From positions 1 through 64,000 of the forward strand of contig CAJUSR010000005.1 in NCBI GenBank assembly GCA_910588855.1: DNA of 64,000 nt, written 5' to 3'. This DNA is from an uncultured Kineothrix sp. Lineage in GTDB: Bacteria; Bacillota; Clostridia; Lachnospirales; Lachnospiraceae. A program made the translations under genes and the position numbers. The notes under the pieces are model-generated. The model was not told the origin of the DNA and did not search any database. It saw only the letters and a program-made list of their open reading frames with translations. Numbering within the stretch: position 1 is the stretch's first letter; each line of letters begins with the position of its first letter. Of the stretch, positions 43,558-49,595 are shown piece by piece.

Positions 43558-43890
43558 ATGAAAAGCATGTATTCGCAAGTGTTTGATTCTAAATGTCCAT
43601 TATGGGATAAAAATCAGAAGTTTAATTTATTACTTCTACAATCAAAACAGACCTATTTTAACGATTTATTAAAGATGCGGGGCTATGTATTCCTCAGAGA
43701 TATTTATGAGGATCTCGGTTTCCCTATAACATTAAAGACGTTATTTGTAGGATGGGTTTATGATTTGGAGAACCCTATTGGAGACAACTTTATTGATTTT
43801 GGGATAACTACAAAGGGCGAAGAACCGAACATTGAGCTGGATTTTAATGTTGATGGAATTATTACAAACCGATTTAAAGAGGAGTCCTAA
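43558..43890 (+). CDS. Stand-alone C-terminal-domain relative of the DUF6353 proteins, unit 4
   Basis: 110 residues. MRGYVFLRDIYEDLGFPIT...VGWVYDLENPIGDNFIDFGI matches the C-terminal domain of the three DUF6353 proteins further right (for example LTLNDVYDMLGF...VGWIYDLDHPNGDNYVEF at 51.5 kb). It lacks their membrane part. The end FNVDGIITNRFKEES fuses this domain with the EES tail imposed by the terminator. GGAG lies before the ATG. Confidence 0.75.
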   Translation: MKSMYSQVFDSKCPLWDKNQKFNLLLLQSKQTYFNDLLKMRGYVFLRDIYEDLGFPITLKTLFVGWVYDLENPIGDNFIDFGITTKGEEPNIELDFNVDGIITNRFKEES

Positions 43891-43909
43891 CAAGGGCTCT
43901 TTCTTCTTG
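43882..43909 (+). terminator. Shared-sequence terminator, copy 3
   Basis: GAGTCCT-AACA-AGGGCTC then TTTCTTCTTGC; the stop TAA is in the loop. Confidence 0.8.
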
Positions 43910-43925
43910 CAGTAGGGAGCGAGAT

Positions 43926-44285
43926 ATGCGATACCACTATGAAAAACCGACGATTTATCTCTCCATGTATGGAGAACGTTATATTTGTGAGCATCCGGTC
44001 TATAATAGCTGCACTTTGTTCAAGATTGGCGAAAAAGGACTGGCTGTTATTCAGCAGCGTTTTGACGCCGAGACTAAGAGTACCTGGTGGAGCGAGGTGG
44101 ATTCGTGGATTACAGATGACTTATATTTGCATCCGAAGTTCAAGGAATACTTTGAAAACAGAGCAGGCGATTGTGTGGATGAACTTTATCCAACGGTTAC
44201 AGTAAGACAAATCATGTGGGCTTTGAAGATGAAGCCGATACCAAGAGAACGTTGGGAAACGGTATTCGACCGGCGTGATATTTAG
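43926..44285 (+). CDS. Hypothetical phage protein
   Basis: 119 residues: YEKPTIYLSMYGERYICEHPVYNSCTLFKIGEKGLAVIQQRFD...WWSEVDSWITDDLYLHPKFKEYFENRAGD...RQIMWALKMKPIPRERWETVFDRRDI. I know this type from many gut phages and plasmid-like elements; function unknown. Cytosolic. GGGAGCGAG precedes the ATG. It follows a terminator, so it needs its own promoter, which I could not identify. Confidence 0.72.
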   Translation: MRYHYEKPTIYLSMYGERYICEHPVYNSCTLFKIGEKGLAVIQQRFDAETKSTWWSEVDSWITDDLYLHPKFKEYFENRAGDCVDELYPTVTVRQIMWALKMKPIPRERWETVFDRRDI

Positions 44286-44308
44286 CGGAAATTACAACTC
44301 CTTTTATG
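44283..44308 (+). promoter_or_regulatory. 26-nt element, copy 5
   Basis: The least typical copy: position 2 is A and position 5 is G (TAGCGG), but ATTACAA at 9-15, C at 19 and TTTTATG at the end are kept. It overlaps the previous stop codon and lies 31 bases before the gene at 44340. Confidence 0.65.
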
Positions 44309-44339
44309 GAAAGCTACGTATTTACGAAAGGAGAAAAGA

Positions 44340-44495
44340 ATGAGCAAAACGGAGAGGCATTTAAGCAACAAAATACGCATATTTGAAGATATGTTATTAC
44401 GGAGTAAAAATGGGTACGAAATTGAAACGCTCAGAAATGAACTGACAAAAATGCGTATGTCGTTACAGAAATTACAGTATGCGAGAGAGTCCTAA
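44340..44495 (+). CDS. 51-residue coiled-coil protein, unit 5
   Basis: MSKTERHLSNKIRIFEDMLLRSKNGYEIETLRNELTKMR...YARES: a short helical protein with heptad-like spacing. Not recognised. GAAAGGAG is correctly placed before the ATG. Its stop lies in a shared-type terminator, giving the RES end. Confidence 0.65.
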   Translation: MSKTERHLSNKIRIFEDMLLRSKNGYEIETLRNELTKMRMSLQKLQYARES

Positions 44496-44513
44496 CAAGG
44501 GCTCTTTCTCTTT
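44487..44513 (+). terminator. Shared-sequence terminator, copy 4
   Basis: GAGTCCT-AACA-AGGGCTC then TTTCTCTTT; the stop TAA is in the loop. Element copy 6 begins at the next base. Confidence 0.8.
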
Positions 44514-44539
44514 ACGCTTGAAATACAACTGCCTTTATG
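44514..44539 (+). promoter_or_regulatory. 26-nt element, copy 6
   Basis: ACGCTTGAAATACAA, C at 19, TTTATG at the end; 32 bases before the gene at 44572. Confidence 0.75.
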
Positions 44540-44571
44540 AAAACCAACGATTTGGAAAGGAGAAAAGGAGT

Positions 44572-44787
44572 ATGGACGAAATGAAAATCAACTCAAAATT
44601 CTTGAGGAACTTGATTGCTAAGTTTGTAAAAAGAGAGGTAAAGAAAAAGGCAGGATACGAAGTGGATATTCAGCTGAATGAATTTACGGCAACGGTTACG
44701 GACGGAACGGCTCATGTTCACTTGAATGTAGATGCGGAATTGGGTAAAGACGAACTTACAAAGCTTCTGGCAGCGATTGGTTTGTAA
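44572..44787 (+). CDS. 71-residue protein, unit 6
   Basis: Basic first half (INSKFLRNLIAKFVKREVKKKAGYEVD) and a beta-type second half (IQLNEFTATVTDGTAHVHLNVDAEL). Similar small proteins occur in clostridial phages; function unknown. AGGAG precedes the ATG at 44572. Ends GL, without the EES tail. Confidence 0.68.
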   Translation: MDEMKINSKFLRNLIAKFVKREVKKKAGYEVDIQLNEFTATVTDGTAHVHLNVDAELGKDELTKLLAAIGL

Positions 44788-44793
44788 AGAGTT

Positions 44794-44828
44794 GAGGGAT
44801 CGTGGAGACACGGTCTCTTCGCTTTTAC
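44794..44828 (+). terminator. Terminator of unit 6
   Basis: GAGGGATCGTG pairs with CACGGTCTCTTC (imperfect, loop GAGA), followed by GCTTTTA. It differs in sequence from the shared type but has the same position. Confidence 0.6.
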
Positions 44829-44830
44829 AT

Positions 44831-44856
44831 ACGCAAAAATCGCAAGGGCTTTTATG
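44831..44856 (+). promoter_or_regulatory. 26-nt element, copy 7
   Basis: ACGCAAAAATCGCAA, GGG, C at 19, TTTTATG; immediately behind the unit 6 terminator and 32 bases before the gene at 44889. Confidence 0.8.
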
Positions 44857-44888
44857 GAAAAATAAACTAATTTCAGGAGGGTACAATT

Positions 44889-45077
44889 ATGATGAAAGCA
44901 TTAAAGGAATACAACGAAATGGTTATGAGACCGTCATGGAAATGGCTGAAGAAGCACTGGAAAGGATATTCGGTGTTGCTGGTAATTTCGATGATTGTTC
45001 CGTACCTTTGGTTCTACTGGAGCGACATCACGGAGTACATCAAGAGCAAGTTTAAGAACCACGAAGAGGAGTCCTAA
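44889..45077 (+). CDS. Small membrane protein, unit 7
   Basis: 62 residues with an aromatic, basic N-terminal part (MVMRPSWKWLKKHWK), one membrane helix (about residues 27-43: YSVLLVISMIVPYLWFYW) and a charged tail KFKNHEEES. Not recognised. CAGGAGGG is well placed before the ATG pair at 44889/44892. EES end from the shared terminator. Confidence 0.68.
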   Translation: MMKALKEYNEMVMRPSWKWLKKHWKGYSVLLVISMIVPYLWFYWSDITEYIKSKFKNHEEES

Positions 45078-45095
45078 CAAGGGCTCTTTCTTCTT
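45069..45095 (+). terminator. Shared-sequence terminator, copy 5
   Basis: GAGTCCT-AACA-AGGGCTC then TTTCTTCTT; the stop TAA is in the loop. Element copy 8 begins at the next base. Confidence 0.8.
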
Positions 45096-45121
45096 GCGCA
45101 AAATTTACAAGGACTATTATG
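45096..45121 (+). promoter_or_regulatory. 26-nt element, copy 8, in front of the tRNA-like gene
   Basis: GCGCAAAATTTACAA, C at 19, ATTATG. If TATTAT (45115-45120) works as a -10 box, the transcript would start at or next to the 5' end of the tRNA-like sequence (about 45125). This copy favours a promoter role over a translational role, because no protein gene follows. Confidence 0.82.
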
Positions 45122-45124
45122 GAG

Positions 45125-45193
45125 AAACAGTTAGCTCAGTGGTGGAGCGCCGCTGAAATGCGGAGGTCGAGGGTTCGAGTCCCTCACTGCTTC
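45125..45193 (+). tRNA. tRNA-like gene with shortened anticodon arm
   Basis: A cloverleaf is clear in most parts: acceptor AAACAGT/ACTGCTT (one A-C mismatch), TA at 8-9, D arm GCTC-AGTGGTG-GAGC, variable AGGTC, T arm GAGGG-TTCGAGT-CCCTC. The acceptor pairing continues outward (GAG/CTC), making a 10-bp stem. The anticodon arm has only 14 bases, CCGC-TGAAAT-GCGG, where 17 are normal; reading CTGAAAT as the loop would give anticodon GAA (Phe). No CCA is encoded. It could be a decayed tRNA-Phe-like gene, an odd phage tRNA, or a non-decoding tRNA mimic. It sits between a 26-nt element and a terminator like the small protein genes around it. Confidence 0.6.
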
Positions 45194-45204
45194 TCTTAAG
45201 TTTT

Positions 45205-45233
45205 GGAGTCTTGACAGGGGCTCCTAGTTTTTT
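45205..45233 (+). terminator. Terminator of the tRNA-like unit
   Basis: GGAGTC...GGCTCC stem (six to seven pairs), followed by TAGTTTTTT. It is a diverged version of the shared terminator sequence. Confidence 0.82.
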
Positions 45234-45251
45234 ATCGAAAGGAGAAAAAGA

Positions 45252-46202
45252 ATGAAAGGAATCAGAGGCAGTACAGAATTTGAGAAGCAGTTTATTGACG
45301 TGTTCGAGCAGTTGTGCAGGAGGCACCATTCGTGGAAAGTGTGGCAGGACTTTGTGAATATGTCTGCATGTGCCATCGCTAATGCTGTGGATAAGAGACC
45401 GGCGGTCTGGAAGCTGAGGGAGGATTCATACATGGAGACGATTAAAAGCTATTCCAAGGATGAACTCAATCTTATCTCTGAGCTGCTCAGCATTACCACG
45501 TTAGCTTTAGACGAGAATCCGGCTCAGGACTTTCTTGGAAAGTTCTACATGCAGCTCGACTTTGGAAGCGGATGGCATGGCCAGTTCTTTACGCCGTGGC
45601 ATGTTGCTGAGCTTATGGCAAAGCTACAGTTAGGAGATGAGGCAAAAGACCAGATTGCGTCCGAAGATTATATTTCGGTTTGTGACTCCTGCTGTGGAGC
45701 GGGATGTATGCTTATGGCGTTTGCAAAGGTCTGTAAAGATGATATGGATATCAACTATCAGCGGTCGGTACTTTTTGTCGGGCAGGATATTGATGAAGTC
45801 GTTGCAAAAATGTGTTACATCCAAATCAGCCTTTTGGGATGCCCTGGATATGTAGTTGTAGGGAATTCCCTTTCGGAACCTGTATGTGGCACCACAATAG
45901 AACCAGACTATAAGAAGCCTGAAAACATCTGGTTTACGCCATTATATTTTACCGATGTGTGGACCTTACGCAGGATAAAATCCTGGAACGCAGAAGTACG
46001 AAAGCTGGAAGAGACGGTGAAAGAAGAAAGAGAATCTCCTAAATCCGAGAAGCCCTCTAAAAGCATAACACCGGAGATTGTGCGGTCTGTTCCAACAGTA
46101 CATAAACCGCCGCAAATGCCGATCATGAAGAAATCAGAGGGCAAGAAGAAGCCGTTTTCATGGAAAGAGTTTTTTACAGTGAAAGGAAAGGGTAAAAAAT
46201 GA
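45252..46202 (+). CDS. N6-methyltransferase-like protein lacking the catalytic NPPY/F motif
   Basis: 316 residues. An N-terminal helical part is followed by a Rossmann-type methyltransferase fold as in type I HsdM: GQFFTPWHVAELMAKL, the SAM-binding motif ISVCDSCCGAGCMLMAFA (about residue 140) and VGQDIDEVVAKMCYIQISLLG. Where NPPF/Y is expected, the sequence reads VVGNSLSEPVCGTTIEP, so the standard catalytic motif is missing. The last 60 residues are Lys/Glu/Pro-rich. It may be inactive, regulatory, or use another residue. GAAAGGAG precedes the ATG; a DUF6353 gene overlaps its end by four bases. Confidence 0.78.
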   Translation: MKGIRGSTEFEKQFIDVFEQLCRRHHSWKVWQDFVNMSACAIANAVDKRPAVWKLREDSYMETIKSYSKDELNLISELLSITTLALDENPAQDFLGKFYMQLDFGSGWHGQFFTPWHVAELMAKLQLGDEAKDQIASEDYISVCDSCCGAGCMLMAFAKVCKDDMDINYQRSVLFVGQDIDEVVAKMCYIQISLLGCPGYVVVGNSLSEPVCGTTIEPDYKKPENIWFTPLYFTDVWTLRRIKSWNAEVRKLEETVKEERESPKSEKPSKSITPEIVRSVPTVHKPPQMPIMKKSEGKKKPFSWKEFFTVKGKGKK

Positions 46203-46969
46203 ATTTGAAGCAAAAAATCTATAGAATGTGTGGTAAGTCGAGGTTATATTTAAAACGTTCCTCTCCCACCATTTTGTGCTGTGTGGCTGCCGTTGGCGTA
46301 GTCGGGACAGCTGTAGCCGCCGTCAAGGTGACTCCTAAAGCTATGAAGTTGTTGGAAGACGCTACGGACGAAAAAGGAACAGATTTAAGCAGGACGGAGA
46401 TTGTCCTCACTGTTGCTCATTTGTATATTCCGGCGGCTGCTATTGGAGCTGGCACCATCTTCTGTATTTTCGGAGCAAACGCTCTTAACAAACAGCATCA
46501 GGCAAGATTGATGAGCGCTTACGCTTTGCTTAGAAACTATCATAAGGAATATCGTGATAAGTTGATCGAACTGCATGGCGAAGAAGCAGATGCCGAAATC
46601 AGAAATGCCATGATACGGGAACATTGCAATTTCCATCCGCTTGATTCGGATGTTCCGGATGGTAAGGTTATATTTTACGATGAAATATCCGGGGAATCCA
46701 TTATGCGGTATGAGCGGGAAGTGATAGATGCTGAGTATCATTTCAACCGCAATTTTACAATGAGAGGTTATGCATTCCTTAACGAGTTCTACGAATTTCT
46801 GGGATTGCCTATGACCGAATACGGAGGAACCGTTGGGTGGTCCATGTCTTCTGGAATCATGTGGGTAGATTTTGAACATCGGCTGATTGATAATGACGAT
46901 GGGGGAACTGCCTGTTATTCCATTGACATGGTATTTCCACCGGAAGTCCTGGAAGAATGGGAATGCTGA
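46199..46969 (+). CDS. DUF6353-family membrane protein, paralog 1
   Basis: 256 residues. Two membrane regions (about residues 20-42: PTILCCVAAVGVVGTAVAAV; about 72-92: LYIPAAAIGAGTIFCIFGAN) enclose a loop with VTPKAMKLLE; a helical stretch follows (MSAYALLRNYHKEYRDKLIELHGEEAD) and then the C-terminal domain MRGYAFLNEFYEFLGLP...VGWSMSSGIMWVDFEH. The family is known from Firmicutes phages without function. It starts inside the stop of the methyltransferase-like gene (ATGA). Confidence 0.83.
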   Translation: MNLKQKIYRMCGKSRLYLKRSSPTILCCVAAVGVVGTAVAAVKVTPKAMKLLEDATDEKGTDLSRTEIVLTVAHLYIPAAAIGAGTIFCIFGANALNKQHQARLMSAYALLRNYHKEYRDKLIELHGEEADAEIRNAMIREHCNFHPLDSDVPDGKVIFYDEISGESIMRYEREVIDAEYHFNRNFTMRGYAFLNEFYEFLGLPMTEYGGTVGWSMSSGIMWVDFEHRLIDNDDGGTACYSIDMVFPPEVLEEWEC

Positions 46970-46974
46970 CAACT

Positions 46975-47000
46975 CCGCAAAATTTGCAACCACTATTATG
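46975..47000 (+). promoter_or_regulatory. 26-nt element, copy 9
   Basis: CCGCAAAATTTGCAA, C at 19, ATTATG; followed at once by AAAGGAGG, the ribosome site of the gene at 47018. Confidence 0.78.
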
Positions 47001-47017
47001 AAAGGAGGAGATGCTTT

Positions 47018-47182
47018 ATGACTGGAGCGGTAATTAAAGGAATCGGATTGGCGGCGACTGTAATTGGGATGGGGACATCACTCATCACCGATTGGGTCAA
47101 CGAAAAGAAGATGGATGAAAAGATCGAAGAAAAAGTGAATGAGGCATTGGCCAGGAAAGAACACGAAGAAGAGGAGTCCTGA
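47018..47182 (+). CDS. 54-residue membrane protein, unit 9
   Basis: MTGAVIKGIGLAATVIGMGTSLITDWVNEKKMDEKIEEKVNEALARKEHEEEES: a Gly-rich membrane helix (residues 4-24) and a charged amphipathic helix. Not recognised. GGAGG precedes the ATG. Its tail EEEES is again set by the terminator hairpin. Confidence 0.68.
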   Translation: MTGAVIKGIGLAATVIGMGTSLITDWVNEKKMDEKIEEKVNEALARKEHEEEES

Positions 47183-47202
47183 ACAAGGGCTCTTTCTTCT
47201 TG
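47174..47202 (+). terminator. Shared-sequence terminator, copy 6
   Basis: GAGTCCT-GAACA-AGGGCTC then TTTCTTCTTGC. The loop has one extra G, which changes the stop from TAA to TGA. Confidence 0.8.
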
Positions 47203-47229
47203 CACACAATGCGCAGAGGAGGCAGCGCA

Positions 47230-47526
47230 ATGAGCAACGATTATATTTTGTCCGTGATTCGGGAATATGCGGATGAATACCTGAAAGAACCGGGATGGCG
47301 TATGTCAAAAGAATGGTTCAAGCAGGTTTCGTATAGCCGGTGGGCGGTGGGTGAAATATTGAAAAGCATTGAAGAATCCCGATTCACGCCGCCCATCATG
47401 GTTGTTGAGGATTTCATCCGTAAAATGGATGACTTCTCATGCCGGAACAAAAAGACCAGTTTTATATTTTCAGTCGCACATGACATGGCAGAGAATATTT
47501 TGGACGTTCTGATTGCCATGAAATGA
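47230..47526 (+). CDS. Hypothetical phage protein
   Basis: 98 residues, soluble: DYILSVIREYADEYLKEPGWRMSKEWFKQVSYSRWAVGEILKSIEESRFTPPIMVVEDFIRKMDDFSCRNKKTSFIFSVAHDMAENILDVLI. Similar small proteins are common in gut Firmicutes phages; function unknown. AGAGGAGG precedes the ATG at 47230. Lies 30 bases before the next gene. Confidence 0.7.
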   Translation: MSNDYILSVIREYADEYLKEPGWRMSKEWFKQVSYSRWAVGEILKSIEESRFTPPIMVVEDFIRKMDDFSCRNKKTSFIFSVAHDMAENILDVLIAMK

Positions 47527-47547
47527 CATATCGAAAGGAGAAAAATG

Positions 47548-48102
47548 ATGAAAGTATTAAGAAAACAGGAAGTATCTATTCAGACAACAGGCGAGTTCAA
47601 GGTCGGAGATCAGATTCAGATCGGAAAGTATACCGCTACCTGCCAGAAAGTCACCAGGAAAGGGGCACTCTTCCTTTTGGACCAGTATCTGGATGAGGCC
47701 TTTAAGATGAATCGCGAGAATACGAACGAGGGCGGCTATGAGGCGAGCGACCTGCGTAAAGAGCTGCAGGAGAACAGTGTTCTGGAAATCTTCGATTCTG
47801 TCCGGGAAATGATGGTTCCGTTCAAGAATGGCGATTTGCTCCGTATTCCGTATGCGGAGGAATTCTTCGGTGATGTCGATTCTTATGAACCGAGCGGAAA
47901 GAAACAGTGGCCGCTTATGGAAAACCGCAAGAATCGAATCGCCATCCGAGAAGGAGAAGCTTATGAGTGGGGCTGGCTGCAGAACAAGCTGAAGTCTTCT
48001 GGGGCGGTTTTCGCTCTTGTGTACGGCGTTGGCTATGCGAACTCCGACGCCGCGTCGTACTCTCGTGGGGTTCGTCCGGTTCTCCGCTTGCGGTTAGGCT
48101 AA
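47548..48102 (+). CDS. C-type-lectin-like (DUF6273-type) protein, possible target of a diversity-generating retroelement
   Basis: 184 residues. The second half has the pattern of phage variable proteins: EWGWLQNKLKSSGAVFALVYGVGYANSDAASYSRGVRPVLRLRLG, with the W.WL...,FA.V...G..., GVRP endings of formylglycine/C-type-lectin folds. The DNA of about 47970-48100 is visibly richer in GC than its surroundings, as in retroelement-diversified regions. No reverse transcriptase or template repeat is in the window, so diversification is unproved. GGAG precedes the ATG. It could equally be a fixed binding protein of the element. Confidence 0.68.
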   Translation: MKVLRKQEVSIQTTGEFKVGDQIQIGKYTATCQKVTRKGALFLLDQYLDEAFKMNRENTNEGGYEASDLRKELQENSVLEIFDSVREMMVPFKNGDLLRIPYAEEFFGDVDSYEPSGKKQWPLMENRKNRIAIREGEAYEWGWLQNKLKSSGAVFALVYGVGYANSDAASYSRGVRPVLRLRLG

Positions 48103-48150
48103 TCTCCGCCCCTTGTGGGCGGTTTATATTTTGAAAGGAGAAGCGATGAA

Positions 48151-48975
48151 ATGAAGAAACCTGATTTCTCCCGGATTGCCAAAAGTGTAAAGGTAGGGTT
48201 GCATAAACATAGCCCTGAAATCCTTACCGGGGTTGGCATCGCCGGGATGATTACCACCACTGTATTGGCAGTGCGGGCAACGCCCAAAGCGCTGATTCTT
48301 ATCGAGGAGGAGAAGCGCCGGCAGAATAAAGAACTGTATGAAGATGCCGAAAGGAAAAGATTAGACAGCCATCCGAAAGTTGACCAGCTAAAGCCGATAG
48401 AGCTTGTTCGGACTACTTGGACCTGTTATATTCCAGCTACTATCACTGGCGCACTTTCTATTGCCTGCCTGATTGGAGCCAGCTCCGTGAACATTCGGCG
48501 TAATGCAGCGCTGGCCGCGGCCTATTCTCTGTCGGAGTCCGCTTTAAAAGAGTACCAGGAGAAGGTAATTGAGACCATCGGGGAGAAGAAAGAGCAGGAA
48601 ATCCGGGATGCGGTAGCAAAGGACAAGATTCAGCGTGATCCGGTCGTGAATAAAGAGGTCATCATCACAGGACGCGGGGAGACTCTCTGCTACGATACGA
48701 TTACATCCCGATATTTTAAGTGTGATATTGAAAAGCTCCGGAGGGTGGAAAACGAGCTGAATAAAAGGCTTATCAGCGAGATGTATATTTCGCTGAACGA
48801 GTTCTATTACGAGATCGGATTGCGTTCTACTGATATTGGTGATGACCTCGGATGGAATCTGGCAGACGGTTTTATCAACCTGGAGTTCAGTTCACAGCTT
48901 GCAGAGGACGAAACGCCTTGTCTTGTGATTGGATACCGGGTAGCGCCAAGGTATGATTTTCGCACCTTGATGTAA
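48151..48975 (+). CDS. DUF6353-family membrane protein, paralog 2
   Basis: 274 residues: KHSPEILTGVGIAGMITTTVLAV (first membrane region, about residues 20-42), RATPKALILIEEEKRR, a second membrane region (about 90-112: IPATITGALSIACLIGAS), a helical linker and the C-terminal domain YISLNEFYYEIGLRSTDIGDDLGWNLADGFINLEFSSQ. Same fold as paralogs 1 and 3. The ATG at 48151 overlaps a two-codon frame ATG-AAA-TGA at 48146, which sits at the ideal distance from the ribosome site. Confidence 0.84.
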   Translation: MKKPDFSRIAKSVKVGLHKHSPEILTGVGIAGMITTTVLAVRATPKALILIEEEKRRQNKELYEDAERKRLDSHPKVDQLKPIELVRTTWTCYIPATITGALSIACLIGASSVNIRRNAALAAAYSLSESALKEYQEKVIETIGEKKEQEIRDAVAKDKIQRDPVVNKEVIITGRGETLCYDTITSRYFKCDIEKLRRVENELNKRLISEMYISLNEFYYEIGLRSTDIGDDLGWNLADGFINLEFSSQLAEDETPCLVIGYRVAPRYDFRTLM

Positions 48976-48977
48976 CT

Positions 48978-49003
48978 GCGCAAAAATTACAATGCCTTTA
49001 ATG
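48978..49003 (+). promoter_or_regulatory. 26-nt element, copy 10
   Basis: GCGCAAAAATTACAA, C at 19, TTTAATG. It begins two bases after the stop of the DUF6353 gene and lies 40 bases before the gene at 49044. Last copy seen. Confidence 0.8.
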
Positions 49004-49043
49004 GAAGAATCCACACTATTTCATAAACGAAAGGAGAACAATT

Positions 49044-49313
49044 ATGGAACCTAATGAAGTAATGGAAAACGAGGAAGTTATCGAGACGGCTACGGAGGAG
49101 ATCGTGAAAGCGAGTTCTGGATGCGGGTTTAAGATGGCGGCGGGTTTCGGCTTGGGCATTCTTGCAGGTATGGCTATCTGTAAGCTGGCAAAGCCGGTAA
49201 TCGCCAAGATCAAAGCGCGGAAAGCAAAGCCCATGATCACTACGGCGGCGGACGATTTTGATGACGACCACTTTGACGACGAAGAGGAGTCCGAAGAAGA
49301 ATCCGAGGAATGA
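49044..49313 (+). CDS. Small acidic membrane protein, unit 10
   Basis: 89 residues: acidic N-terminal part, one membrane helix (about residues 28-48: GCGFKMAAGFGLGILAGMAIC), a short basic segment KIKARKAK and a very acidic tail DDFDDDHFDDEEESEEESEE. Not recognised. GAAAGGAG precedes the ATG. Confidence 0.68.
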   Translation: MEPNEVMENEEVIETATEEIVKASSGCGFKMAAGFGLGILAGMAICKLAKPVIAKIKARKAKPMITTAADDFDDDHFDDEEESEEESEE

Positions 49314-49333
49314 TATTCGGTGGATCAGACGAG

Positions 49334-49369
49334 GGGAGAGTACCTGTAACAGGGTGCTTTCCCTTTTTT
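49334..49369 (+). terminator. Terminator of unit 10
   Basis: GGGAGAGTACCTG pairs with CAGGGTGCTTTCCC (loop TAA, one bulge), then TTTTTT. It resembles an enlarged form of the shared terminator. Confidence 0.87.
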
Positions 49370-49392
49370 CGTTTCCTGGAAGGAGGATTGCA

Positions 49393-49584
49393 ATGAATAG
49401 GTATTTGTATGATGGACCGGTCATGGAGTTTGACCGTTGCGTCCAGAGTAACTGGAAAGGAGAGACAATGGCCGCATCTGAGACAAAAGCCCGGAGTAAT
49501 CTTTCCTACCAGTGGAAGAAAAGGAACAACCGCATTGCCAGCGTGAAGATTACGTTGCCCGGCAAACTGCGGGAGATAAGCTGA
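49393..49584 (+). CDS. Small conserved phage/ICE protein
   Basis: 63 residues: MNRYLYDGPVMEFDRCVQSNWKGETMAASETKARSNLSYQWKKRNNRIASVKITLPGKL. I know nearly identical short proteins from many clostridial prophages and conjugative elements; function unknown. GGAAGGAGG precedes the ATG at 49393. A longer overlapping frame from 49258 is not favoured. Confidence 0.75.
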   Translation: MNRYLYDGPVMEFDRCVQSNWKGETMAASETKARSNLSYQWKKRNNRIASVKITLPGKLREIS

Positions 49585-49595
49585 AAGGAGAAACT

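Noticed and set aside
45252..46202. Restriction-modification system
   Set aside because: No specificity or nuclease gene is adjacent and the catalytic methylation motif is missing.
41072..49003. CRISPR or integron array
   Set aside because: The repeats are gene-bounded, irregularly spaced and lie between protein genes; there are no spacers, no cas genes and no attC-like paired sites.
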